A stretch of DNA of 12,292 nt from Calditrichota bacterium (GTDB lineage Bacteria; Calditrichota; Calditrichia; RBG-13-44-9), in NCBI GenBank assembly GCA_016934605.1, contig JAFGSO010000373.1, forward strand, positions 1 to 12,292. The letters are read 5' to 3'. Under the pieces are notes generated by a model. That model was not told where the DNA came from. It saw nothing but the letters and a program-made list of their open reading frames with translations, and ran no database searches. The translations under genes were made by a program, and so were the position numbers. Positions 1-6,106 of this stretch are shown in pieces. Each line of letters starts with the position of its first letter. Positions within the stretch are counted from its first letter, which is position 1.

Positions 1-124
1 GATCCGCCCACCGGCGTGATCTTGGTGGTTATGAATTTTCCAGGTTAGGATCCGTTTTTCAACAGTTCAGTCCTTTTTTAATACGATTTTGATGATCTGG
101 TCTTCGATATAACCACCCCGCTAT
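1..124. other. Left-edge stretch without a supported gene
   Basis: I find no convincing coding region here. On the minus strand a short open tract runs from about 120 to a TGA at 67-69 and reads as a plausible hydrophilic C-terminus ending in LKKD. It is under 20 residues, is cut off by the adjacent inserted element, and has no start, so I do not call it a gene. Bases 111-119 (AACCACCCC) match the complement of bases 315-321 on the far side of the element and are probably one arm of an older hairpin. Confidence 0.4.
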
Positions 125-145
125 GGGGCTGTATCAAAAGTCAAA
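125..145 (+). repeat. Left terminal inverted repeat of the MITE
   Basis: This repeat is identical, as reverse complement, to 288-308 over 21 bases. Pairing stops after the inner CAAA: the left arm continues TTTTACG and the right arm, read inward, continues ATATGTG. Confidence 0.9.
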
Positions 146-287
146 TTTTACGAAATAATATACAATATTACGAATATTCGGAATTCGAAAAAACTCTCCC
201 CCTTCGCCCCCTCTCTTGATAAAAGAAGGGTTGGGAGTGAGTTAATAAGGGAATTCTGAAAAGCGATATTTTTATTTATACACATAT

Positions 288-308
288 TTTGACTTTTGAT
301 ACAGCCCC
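288..308 (-). repeat. Right terminal inverted repeat of the MITE
   Basis: This is the reverse complement of 125-145 with no mismatches. It ends in CCCC, immediately followed by GGAAAAGGGGG. Confidence 0.9.
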
Positions 309-498
309 GGAAAAGGGGGTTGAATATATTTACCGATACAATATCATAGACCATTTCAGAATTCTCAGAAGATAGAGATGCGCATGCAAATTTTACTACC
401 GGCAGAATTAAGGACATCATTTAATTTATTTATGTTTTCTTCATGAAGGATAAATGAAGAAAGCTTTGAATCTCTATTCCACTCTACTGCAGATAACA
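309..498. other. Intergenic stretch downstream of lpdA
   Basis: No supported gene lies here. The stretch is AT-rich and contains the right arm of the presumed pre-insertion hairpin (GGGGGTT, 315-321) and a weak inverted repeat close to the end of lpdA. A minus-strand open frame starting at 420 runs straight through into the MITE. It has no Shine-Dalgarno and no recognisable domain, so I treat it as chance. Confidence 0.4.
434..464 (-). terminator. Weak hairpin after lpdA, possible terminator
   Basis: TTTCTTCAT at 436-444 pairs perfectly with ATGAAGAAA at 454-462 across a 9-base loop, and G434-C464 can extend the stem past a T-G pair. It lies about 35 bases past the lpdA stop codon in the direction of transcription. 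The stem is AT-rich and is followed on the minus strand by an AT-rich tract without a real run of U. It would be a poor intrinsic terminator and may only be a 3'-end stabilising hairpin. Confidence 0.25.
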
Positions 499-1905
499 CT
501 AAATATGAATTGCCTCACCTACAGCATCACCGGCTGCTTCCATCACCGCCTCGCTGAGGGTCGGATGTGCATGCATGGTATGTTGCAATTCATAATTGGT
601 GGTTTCCAGAGCTTTTGCGATTCCCAGTTCCGCTATCATTTCAGTGGCTTCGGAGCCCAGAATATGTGCTCCAAGCAGTTCGCCGTACCTGGCATCAAAA
701 ATGAGTTTTACCAGACCGTCGGTCTCTCCGATAGCACGAGCCTTTCCGCTGGCCCGGAAAGGGAACCGGCCGATTTTTAAATTGTACCCCTTTCCCCTGG
801 CTTTTTCTTCTGTCAGCCCGATACTGGCAACCTGCGGCTGGCAATAGGTGCAGCCCGGCACATTCTGATAATTCAGGGGGTGAGGATCGTTTCCGGTCAT
901 ATGATCTACTGCAATAATTCCTTCATGGGAAGCCACGTGAGCCAGCCACGGAGCACCGATAACATCTCCTATGGCATAAATATGAGGAATATTGGTCTGA
1001 TAATATTCATTCACCTGAATGGCATTTTTTTCAAATTTTATTTTCAGTTCTTCCAGGCCGATATTTTCAACATTTCCCTGAACGCCTATGGCCACAAGAG
1101 CGATGTCTGCTGAAATCTCATTTCCTTTTTTGCCGTTTTTCAGGGTAACCTTCACTCCCTGCTTTGTTTTTTCGAGTTTTTCCACCCTGGTACCGGTATA
1201 AAGCTTGATGCCCTGTTTTTTAAAAGATCTCTCCAGATGCCCCGCAATTTCCGAATCTTCGACAGGAAGAATATGCGGAAGCATTTCCACCAGATGGACT
1301 TCCGTTCCAAAAGAGTTATAGAAATAGGCGAATTCAACCCCAATGGCTCCGGCACCGATAACAATCATTCTTTCCGGCTGTCCGGAAAGTGTCATGGCCT
1401 CCTTATAGGTGATGATTTTTTTACCATCAAAATCTACTTTCGGAAAGGCACGGGCTCTTGCCCCGGTAGCTATGATAATATGATCTGCCTTAATGTCTTT
1501 TTTCTGCTTGCCGTTGGCATCATTTACCGTGATGGTATGGGGATCGGTTAATTTCCCGGTTCCCTGGATATGTTCAATTTTATTTTTTTTGAACAGATAT
1601 TCCACGCCACGGGAATTTACATCGGCAACTTCCCGGCTTCGTTTGATAATTTTCTGAAAATCGAAAGATACTTCAGACAGCTTGAAGCCAAATTCATCGG
1701 CCCGCTTAAATTCATGCATCATGGCGGCATTCTTCAGCAAGGCCTTGGACGGGATGCAACCCCAGTTCAAACAGACTCCTCCGAGTGCATCCTTTTCCAC
1801 AACCGCTGTTTTCAGTCCCTTCTGGGCTCCGCGGATAGCGGCAACATACCCACCCGGTCCGGAGCCGAGAACCACAAGATCATAATCGTATGAATTCTTT
1901 ACCAT
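499..1905 (-). CDS. lpdA: Dihydrolipoamide dehydrogenase (E3)
   Basis: This FAD-dependent enzyme reoxidises dihydrolipoyl groups with NAD+ in pyruvate, 2-oxoglutarate or branched-chain dehydrogenase complexes, or in glycine cleavage. It acts in the cytoplasm. From the ATG at 1905 the protein is 468 residues, normal for the family. The FAD-binding GSGPGG is near residues 14-19. The redox disulfide motif GGVCLNWGCIPSK has cysteines at 45 and 50. The NAD-binding GAGAIGVEF is near 185-193, a second FAD contact (YAIGDV) near 310-315, and the C-terminal catalytic HAHPTLSE gives His447 and Glu452. A GTG nine bases upstream is in frame, but it lies inside the Shine-Dalgarno of the ATG, so I reject it as the start. 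The gene is last in a unit with the DUF2203 and SirB1-like genes. No E1 or E2 gene is nearby, so the partner complex is unknown. Confidence 0.96.
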   Translation of the reverse strand: MVKNSYDYDLVVLGSGPGGYVAAIRGAQKGLKTAVVEKDALGGVCLNWGCIPSKALLKNAAMMHEFKRADEFGFKLSEVSFDFQKIIKRSREVADVNSRGVEYLFKKNKIEHIQGTGKLTDPHTITVNDANGKQKKDIKADHIIIATGARARAFPKVDFDGKKIITYKEAMTLSGQPERMIVIGAGAIGVEFAYFYNSFGTEVHLVEMLPHILPVEDSEIAGHLERSFKKQGIKLYTGTRVEKLEKTKQGVKVTLKNGKKGNEISADIALVAIGVQGNVENIGLEELKIKFEKNAIQVNEYYQTNIPHIYAIGDVIGAPWLAHVASHEGIIAVDHMTGNDPHPLNYQNVPGCTYCQPQVASIGLTEEKARGKGYNLKIGRFPFRASGKARAIGETDGLVKLIFDARYGELLGAHILGSEATEMIAELGIAKALETTNYELQHTMHAHPTLSEAVMEAAGDAVGEAIHI

Positions 1906-1910
1906 ATTTC

Positions 1911-1917
1911 TCACCTT
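1911..1917 (-). promoter_or_regulatory. Shine-Dalgarno of lpdA (sets the start)
   Basis: The minus strand reads AAGGTGA, five bases before the ATG at 1905. The alternative GTG start at 1914 would sit within this site. This decides the start in favour of the ATG. Confidence 0.75.
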
Positions 1918-1928
1918 TTTAGTGTTTA

Positions 1929-2321
1929 TTATAAATCCCTCAGGGGTTGTCGCCCGGCAAATCCGGCCTCAATCGGATGCCAGAATTGTATGGTATCTTC
2001 ACCCAGTTTAAAACAGAGATAAACCTCTTCACCATTTCTGCGAATATGAGGAAAGTCGATGAGCCCTTCCTCTACACTTTTTACCTGGATACCAGCACTA
2101 TCCAGCATTGAGATGATTTCCAGAATCTGCTGATACTCAGGTGGCAATTCAGAAGCAATAACAGCCACTGATTCTCCACCGGCTCCGGGGAACTCATTTC
2201 CCGAGGACATCATAGTCTGTGCCAGCTTTGACATTTTTTGCAGTACGGAGTGATATTGATGAAGTGCCTGCATGGCTTCGGCTACAGTAAAATGTTTATC
2301 GTGCATATATAACCTATTCAT
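1929..2321 (-). CDS. DUF2203 family protein, function unknown
   Basis: This is a 130-residue cytoplasmic protein with no signal peptide or membrane segment. It matches the DUF2203 pattern as I know it: an N-terminal FTVAEA helix start (11-16), a helical middle, then the C-terminal block GLIDFPHI (86-93), GEEVYLCFKLGE (97-108) and WHPIEAGFAGRQPL (114-127). That last block, with its near-invariant Trp, His, Phe and GRQPL, is the family hallmark. No biochemical role is established for the family to my knowledge. The ATG at 2321 overlaps the end of the upstream gene by 8 bases (ATGAATAG), suggesting translational coupling. A second in-frame ATG at 2306 has a slightly better upstream TAGG and begins closer to the conserved FTVAEA, so the true start may be 2306. 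lpdA begins 23 bases downstream. Confidence 0.85.
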   Translation of the reverse strand: MNRLYMHDKHFTVAEAMQALHQYHSVLQKMSKLAQTMMSSGNEFPGAGGESVAVIASELPPEYQQILEIISMLDSAGIQVKSVEEGLIDFPHIRRNGEEVYLCFKLGEDTIQFWHPIEAGFAGRQPLRDL

Positions 2322-3171
2322 TAAAAGTCTTTTCCAGAAGCTCCAGAATCTGCAGAATTTCGCCTGCCTTCTGGGGAATATCTTTATAGGAGGTGTATAC
2401 CAGATGAATATTACGCATCATCCTTTCAAGTATCTGTACATTGGTACAACCATTCAAAATTTCATCGGGATTTTCAACTTTAGCCTGCTTCAGATAATGA
2501 ATACATTCCAATCTGCTGTAAACTTTTCCCCCATAAAACGGATCGAAGAACACTTCATCATCACCGTTTTCATATTTAAGGATAAAATGAGCCGGCATGG
2601 GTACGCCGATAAGATGAAACTGGAGTCGGGCTGACACCAGCATGGTGAGAACGGAAAGTGAAATCGGAATGCCTGTACGATTTTCCAGAACCTTGTCGAT
2701 AAAGCTGTTATCAGGATTATAATAGTCAGCCGAATTACCGTGAAATCCATATTCTTTGAAAAGATAGTAACTGAGATGATCGATAAATGAAAGAGGATGA
2801 GGGGATTCCGGCAGCAGAAAACGAATAGGATCGGCAAGCTGTTCCAGCTGGTTTCGGGTTTGAAGAGTATCGAGACCCGGGTTATTCCAGAATGCCAGCA
2901 GGAGGACGGCTTTCTCCAGGTCTATATCTTCCAGCTGACGTTGAAACAAACGTGTGAAGGCGGAATATACCAGATCGAAATGAATTTCCTCCAGGGTTTC
3001 TTTCAGCAGTTGAGCATCATAGCTATCCTCATCCAGCCGGACGAGAAAATCCCCCAGAATAATCTCAGGGCTGTTATCCAGAAGTGTATTCCGGATAATC
3101 CGTTGAATCTCAGGACTTTCATCATCCAGTAATTTTAATATATGTCTGAACTTTACATCCGTATCGATCAA
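2314..3171 (-). CDS. SirB1 / transglutaminase-like protein
   Basis: This 285-residue protein belongs to the SirB1 (YchA-like, Transglut_core2) family, whose biochemical role is not established. The recognisable core is GNSADYYNPDNSFIDKVL (145-162), RTGIPISLSVL (165-175), GVPMPAHFIL (189-198) and FFDPFYGGK (208-216). In true transglutaminases a Cys-His-Asp triad is expected. Here the His (PAHF, about 195) and Asp (DPF, 210) positions are present, but a serine occupies the expected Cys region (PISLS), as is usual in this family, so classical Cys catalysis is doubtful. The N-terminal 130 residues are helical and may be HEAT-like. The C-terminal segment (about 253-283) looks like a TPR-type helix pair. 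The start is TTG at 3171, supported by a GGAGA site; no ATG lies near the N-terminus. It heads the three-gene unit ending in lpdA. Confidence 0.85.
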   Translation of the reverse strand: MIDTDVKFRHILKLLDDESPEIQRIIRNTLLDNSPEIILGDFLVRLDEDSYDAQLLKETLEEIHFDLVYSAFTRLFQRQLEDIDLEKAVLLLAFWNNPGLDTLQTRNQLEQLADPIRFLLPESPHPLSFIDHLSYYLFKEYGFHGNSADYYNPDNSFIDKVLENRTGIPISLSVLTMLVSARLQFHLIGVPMPAHFILKYENGDDEVFFDPFYGGKVYSRLECIHYLKQAKVENPDEILNGCTNVQILERMMRNIHLVYTSYKDIPQKAGEILQILELLEKTFNE

Positions 3172-3175
3172 GCTA

Positions 3176-3180
3176 TCTCC
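3176..3180 (-). promoter_or_regulatory. Shine-Dalgarno supporting a TTG start
   Basis: The minus strand reads GGAGATAGC directly before TTG at 3171-3169, so the GGAGA core is four bases from the start codon. The nearby ATG at 3184-3182 is out of frame and meets a stop after four codons. Confidence 0.65.
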
Positions 3181-3195
3181 ATTTTAGTATTATTA

Positions 3196-3224
3196 AAAAT
3201 AATATACAAATCATGTATTTTCAA
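3196..3224 (-). promoter_or_regulatory. Candidate sigma-70-type promoter for the SirB1-like gene
   Basis: On the minus strand TTGAAA (3224-3219) is followed after 17 bases by TATTTT (3201-3196), in an AT-rich tract about 25 bases before the TTG start. The -10 match is only moderate. A TATATT lies at poorer spacing in the same tract. The heptamer array begins ten bases upstream of the -35 candidate. This is inference from base composition and spacing only. Confidence 0.25.
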
Positions 3225-3233
3225 TAGCTAATT

Positions 3234-3296
3234 CTGGTTGCTGGGTACTGGATGCTGGATACTGGATGCTGGTTGCTGGTTTCTGGTCACTGGCTT
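3234..3296 (+). repeat. Heptamer tandem array, nine CTGGNNN units
   Basis: Nine consecutive 7-base units begin exactly every seven bases at 3234, 3241, 3248, 3255, 3262, 3269, 3276, 3283 and 3290. Each starts with an invariant CTGG and has a variable three-base tail: TTG, GTA, ATG, ATA, ATG, TTG, TTT, TCA, CTT. On the other strand the unit is NNNCCAG. Because seven is not a multiple of three, any reading frame through it gives a seven-residue pattern, which produces Gln/Pro/Ser-rich spurious peptides. The regular spacing is directly visible; the function is unknown. Confidence 0.9.
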
Positions 3297-3438
3297 GTAA
3301 ATTTATCATGTGAGATTTAATATTTTTTGGTGCTTGGTGATTGGAATTTATTTCGGGTTGCTGGTTCCAACGACTGAAATCGCTGGCTAAATACTGGCTC
3401 CTGGCCACTCGCTTCTGGCTGTCGGTAATGCAGACTGC

Positions 3439-3515
3439 TTTCTGGTTTCTGCTTTCTCTATTTTGTATTTTGTACTTTGTATTCATTTTCTTGTTTTCTT
3501 GTCTCTTGTATCTTG
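3439..3515 (+). repeat. Second, AT-richer heptamer array
   Basis: About eleven units of seven bases run from 3439 to 3515: TTTCTGG, TTTCTGC, TTTCTCT, ATTTTGT, ATTTTGT, ACTTTGT, ATTCATT, TTCTTGT, TTTCTTG, TCTCTTG, TATCTTG. The units drift gradually from CTGG-type to CTTG/TTTG-type, linking this array to the CTGGNNN array at 3234-3296. Between the two arrays CTGG recurs at 3361, 3383, 3394, 3401 and 3415 with partly broken phase, suggesting one degenerate element of roughly 280 bases. Confidence 0.7.
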
Positions 3516-3559
3516 AATCCTCCGCATTAAACCTTGTGCCTTTGAGCCCCTGAGCCTGC

Positions 3560-3599
3560 AAAAAAAACCGGCTGCCGAAAAACTTCTTCGACAACCGGT
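3560..3599 (-). terminator. Intrinsic terminator of ftsZ / dcw cluster
   Basis: On the minus strand ACCGGTTGTCGAA (from 3599) pairs with the arm ending in CCGGT at 3567, giving a stem of about 13 pairs with two G-U pairs and a short loop. It is followed directly by a run of eight T (3567-3560). It begins about 20 bases after the ftsZ stop codon. The + strand lacks a T run after the stem, so it acts only on leftward transcripts. This is a textbook Rho-independent terminator and marks the end of the dcw transcript. Confidence 0.9.
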
Positions 3600-3618
3600 G
3601 GGGTGGGGCGTGGTGGGT

Positions 3619-4818
3619 TTAATCGATCTGTTTTCTCAGAAAAGTGGGAATATCAAAATCATCCAGGGGCAGTTTCAGATCTCCGCTGTCCTCATCGCTC
3701 TTTTTGGCGGAGAGAGGAATATTCCTGGCAGATGCCACTGCTTTGGCTTTCTCCTTTTCCCGCAGGAAAGTCGGAAGATCGAGATTCTTGCGATCCGCTT
3801 CTGCTTCGGCAACCGGAGAGGCCGGCGTTTTTACCCGCGCATCCACATCAAATCCGGTGGCAATAACCGTTACGAAAAGCGAATCTTCCAGCTTTTCATC
3901 AATCACCGCTCCGAATATGATGTTTGCTTTGTCCCCGGCTTCTTCATAAATAATGGTGGTGGCTTCGCTGATTTCATGAAGCGTCATCTGGGGACCACCG
4001 GTAATATTGACCAGCACACCCTGGGCACCGCGGATGGAAACACCTTCCAGCAGCGGACTGCTGATCGCCTGCTGAGCTGCCTGGACTGCCTTTCCTTCGC
4101 CGGTTGCAAAACCGGTTCCCATCAGTGCATGACCCATCTCCGCCATAACGGTTCTGACATCGGCGAAATCCAGATTGATAAGACCGGGAATGGCGATAAG
4201 ATCGGAGATACCTTTAGTGGCATGCAGGAGAACTTCATCGGCAATTTTGAATGCCGCCAGAAGCGGTGTGGATTTGTCAACAACGGCAAAGAGACGCTGA
4301 TTGGGAATTACGATGAGGGTATCGACGTTACGGCGCAGTTCATCAATTCCCTGCTCGGCCCGCTGCATTCGCTTGATCCCCTCAAAATTAAACGGTTTGG
4401 TTACGATGCCCACGGTAAGAGCCCCCAGATCCTTGGCAATTTCAGCCACGATAGGTGCCGCGCCGGTGCCGGTTCCGCCGCCCATGCCGGCCGTTACAAA
4501 TACCATATCTGCACCCTGAAGAATTTCAATTATTTCTTCCTTATCCTCTTCCATGGCCCGGCGTCCGATTTCCGGATTTGCTCCGGCACCCAGCCCCTGT
4601 GTCAGTTTTTTGCCAATCTGGATTTTATGAGTCGCTTTGTTGTGTTCCAATGCCTGCGAATCGGTGTTCACCGCCACAAAATCCACTCCCTGAAGATTGG
4701 AAGTTACCATACTATTCAGGGCGTTTCCGCCTGCGCCACCAACCCCGATAACCTTCATCTTCGCACTGTTTTCAATCTTCTCATCAAGAAGAATATTCAG
4801 ATCTTCAAAATCAGCCAT
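3619..4818 (-). CDS. ftsZ: Cell division GTPase FtsZ
   Basis: FtsZ is a tubulin homologue that polymerises into the cytokinetic ring at mid-cell. The 399-residue protein has the nucleotide-binding core GVGGAGGNA (25-33), the tubulin signature GGGTGTGAA (113-121), and the T7 synergy loop NLDFAD (215-220) whose aspartates 217 and 220 complete the GTPase site of the adjoining subunit. After about residue 330 comes a charged, low-complexity linker and the conserved tail FDIPTFLRKQ (388-397), which in other bacteria binds FtsA. An additional similar peptide, LDLPTFLREK, lies inside the linker at 346-355. The start ATG has a strong AGGAGG site five bases upstream. The ftsA stop is 43 bases away and a terminator follows. 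The identification is secure. Confidence 0.98.
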   Translation of the reverse strand: MADFEDLNILLDEKIENSAKMKVIGVGGAGGNALNSMVTSNLQGVDFVAVNTDSQALEHNKATHKIQIGKKLTQGLGAGANPEIGRRAMEEDKEEIIEILQGADMVFVTAGMGGGTGTGAAPIVAEIAKDLGALTVGIVTKPFNFEGIKRMQRAEQGIDELRRNVDTLIVIPNQRLFAVVDKSTPLLAAFKIADEVLLHATKGISDLIAIPGLINLDFADVRTVMAEMGHALMGTGFATGEGKAVQAAQQAISSPLLEGVSIRGAQGVLVNITGGPQMTLHEISEATTIIYEEAGDKANIIFGAVIDEKLEDSLFVTVIATGFDVDARVKTPASPVAEAEADRKNLDLPTFLREKEKAKAVASARNIPLSAKKSDEDSGDLKLPLDDFDIPTFLRKQID

Positions 4819-4822
4819 ATGT

Positions 4823-4829
4823 CCTCCTC
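4823..4829 (-). promoter_or_regulatory. Strong Shine-Dalgarno of ftsZ
   Basis: The minus strand reads GAGGAGG, four bases before the ATG at 4818. It is the strongest ribosome-binding site in the window. This fits the need for FtsZ in large excess over the other division proteins made from the same transcript. Confidence 0.85.
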
Positions 4830-4861
4830 GGTTTTTCTCGATTTATGAAAAAAGATTTATG

Positions 4862-6094
4862 CTAAAAAAATCTTCTGAAAAAATGCGTTATACTGTCTCT
4901 GACATCCTCCCACAAATTTTCGGTTTTTCTCTTATGGAAAGACGTACCGTTATGATAATGCCTGCCGTACAGTGTCAAACCCACTGCAGTGGAGTATACC
5001 GGATTCCGGACAGATTCGGTAAGACCACCCAGATATTTTGGTATCCCCAGTTTTACCGGTATTCCCCACATTTTTTCCGCCAGTTCAATCGTACCCTTCA
5101 GCATGGCCCCTCCTCCGGTTATCACAGCTCCTGTTGCCATGAGATTCAGCAGATCGGATTTTTCCATTTCCTGGTGGGTAAGCGTTAATATTTCCTCGAT
5201 GCGGGGTTGAATAATATCGGTGAGTACCGACCGTGAAATAACCCGCGGTGCACGTCCCCCCACCCCCGGAACGGTGAGCGTCTCGTTGGTCTTGACCATC
5301 TCGGTGAGACCGCAACCATGCTCGATTTTAATAACTTCTGCCTGCTCCGGTGGGGTACGGAGGCCGATGGCGATGTCATTGGTTACATGCTGTCCGCCCA
5401 GCGCAACTACGGAGGTATGCCGGATATGGCCTTCGAAGAACAGAGCGATATCGGTAGTACCTCCTCCCAAATCGATCAGGGCGACTCCAAGATTTCGCTC
5501 ATCGTCATCCAGAACTGCCAGGCTGCTGGCCAGCGGTTCCAGGACAATCTCCTCCACATCATATCCGGCCCGCTGGACACTCTTAACTATGTTCTGGGCG
5601 GAAGTGACCGCCGCAGTAACCAGATGAACTTCCACCTCAAGGCGCACACCGGATAACCCTACCGGATCAGGAATCCCATCCTGATCGTCTACAATAAATT
5701 CCTGTGGAATCACATGGAGAATTTCCCGGTCGATGGGCAGGGCAAGTGCCTTGGCCGCACTGATGGCACGATCCACGTCATCTTCGGTTATTTCATGATC
5801 GTCCCTGGAAACGCCCACCACCCCCTTGCTGTTTAAGCTTCGAATATGGTCTCCGGCAATGCCTACAAAAACGCTTTCTACTTCCACACCTGCCATGTGT
5901 TCTGCCTCTCCCAGCGCCTGCTGTATGGACTGAACCGTCTGTTCAATGTTTACCACCACTCCTTTGCGGAGACCATGTGAAGGAGCACTTCCGATACCCA
6001 CCACATTCAATTGCCCCCCGGTATCCTCCTTCACGATAACGGCACAGACTTTTGTTGTACCAATATCAAGTCCGGTTAATAATCGACTTTCCAT
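4862..6094 (-). CDS. ftsA: Cell division protein FtsA
   Basis: FtsA is an actin-fold ATPase that tethers FtsZ to the inner membrane and recruits later divisome proteins. From the ATG at 6094 it has 410 residues, typical for the family. The actin-superfamily phosphate-1 motif LDIGTTK is at 9-15, phosphate-2 LIDLGGGTTD at 206-215, and the adenosine motif TGGGAMLKG at 326-334. The FtsA-specific 1C/SHS2 domain occupies roughly residues 80-170. The last residues (DVRDSITHFFRRFF, 397-410) form the expected amphipathic membrane-targeting helix. An in-frame TTG at 6124 would add ten residues but lies inside ftsQ without a ribosome-binding site, whereas the ATG has AGGA at good spacing. The ftsQ stop lies ten bases upstream, so the two are translationally coupled. 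Confidence 0.97.
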   Translation of the reverse strand: MESRLLTGLDIGTTKVCAVIVKEDTGGQLNVVGIGSAPSHGLRKGVVVNIEQTVQSIQQALGEAEHMAGVEVESVFVGIAGDHIRSLNSKGVVGVSRDDHEITEDDVDRAISAAKALALPIDREILHVIPQEFIVDDQDGIPDPVGLSGVRLEVEVHLVTAAVTSAQNIVKSVQRAGYDVEEIVLEPLASSLAVLDDDERNLGVALIDLGGGTTDIALFFEGHIRHTSVVALGGQHVTNDIAIGLRTPPEQAEVIKIEHGCGLTEMVKTNETLTVPGVGGRAPRVISRSVLTDIIQPRIEEILTLTHQEMEKSDLLNLMATGAVITGGGAMLKGTIELAEKMWGIPVKLGIPKYLGGLTESVRNPVYSTAVGLTLYGRHYHNGTSFHKRKTENLWEDVRDSITHFFRRFF

Positions 6095-6102
6095 TTTGAT
6101 TT

Positions 6103-6106
6103 TCCT
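6103..6106 (-). promoter_or_regulatory. Shine-Dalgarno of ftsA overlapping the ftsQ stop
   Basis: The minus strand reads TTAGGAAAATCAAA before the ATG at 6094. AGGA is eight bases from the start and its first bases are part of the ftsQ TAG stop. This supports the ATG over the upstream TTG. Confidence 0.6.

Larger units (their letters stand above)
125..308. mobile_element. MITE-like element with 21-bp terminal inverted repeats
   Basis: This 184-bp non-coding element is bounded by perfect 21-bp inverted repeats at 125-145 and 288-308. Each end begins GGGGCTGTATCAAAAGTC, reading inward. It is too short for a transposase and contains no gene, so it must be mobilised in trans if it still moves. 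The GGGGCTGT start resembles, from memory, ends of IS1182/IS4-type insertion sequences, but I cannot assign a family. The interior is AT-rich at both sides, with a C-rich then G-rich core at about 196-240 that can fold imperfectly. No clear target duplication is visible: the flanks are CTAT on the left and GGAA on the right. The repeat structure is certain; mobility is inferred. Confidence 0.8.
3172..3618. other. Gene-free spacer between ftsZ and the SirB1-like gene
   Basis: This 447-base spacer holds the ftsZ terminator, two 7-base-period repeat arrays with degenerate sequence between them, and a possible promoter at its left side. An open frame exists on the minus strand through the repeats, but its composition is explained by the repeats. 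The base composition of the + strand here is strikingly T- and G-rich with few A or C runs, unlike the flanking genes. Confidence 0.7.

Noticed and set aside
67..124. C-terminal end of a disrupted gene on the minus strand
   Set aside because: The readable tract is under 20 residues, and joining it to the sequence across the MITE does not restore a recognisable protein.
148..420. 90-codon minus-strand open frame downstream of lpdA
   Set aside because: It runs through most of the MITE, has no Shine-Dalgarno and no recognisable domain.
3234..3515. CRISPR-like array
   Set aside because: The unit is seven bases with no spacers of 25-45 bases and no cas genes nearby.
3211..3594. 127-codon minus-strand open frame through the spacer (Gln/Ser/Pro-rich)
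   Set aside because: It starts inside the ftsZ terminator, lacks a ribosome-binding site, and its composition is entirely produced by the 7-base repeats.
3598..4848. Long plus-strand open frame (416 codons) opposite ftsZ
   Set aside because: It is antisense to a secure ftsZ, its translation shows no domain, and it begins in the terminator stem; it is a shadow of codon bias.
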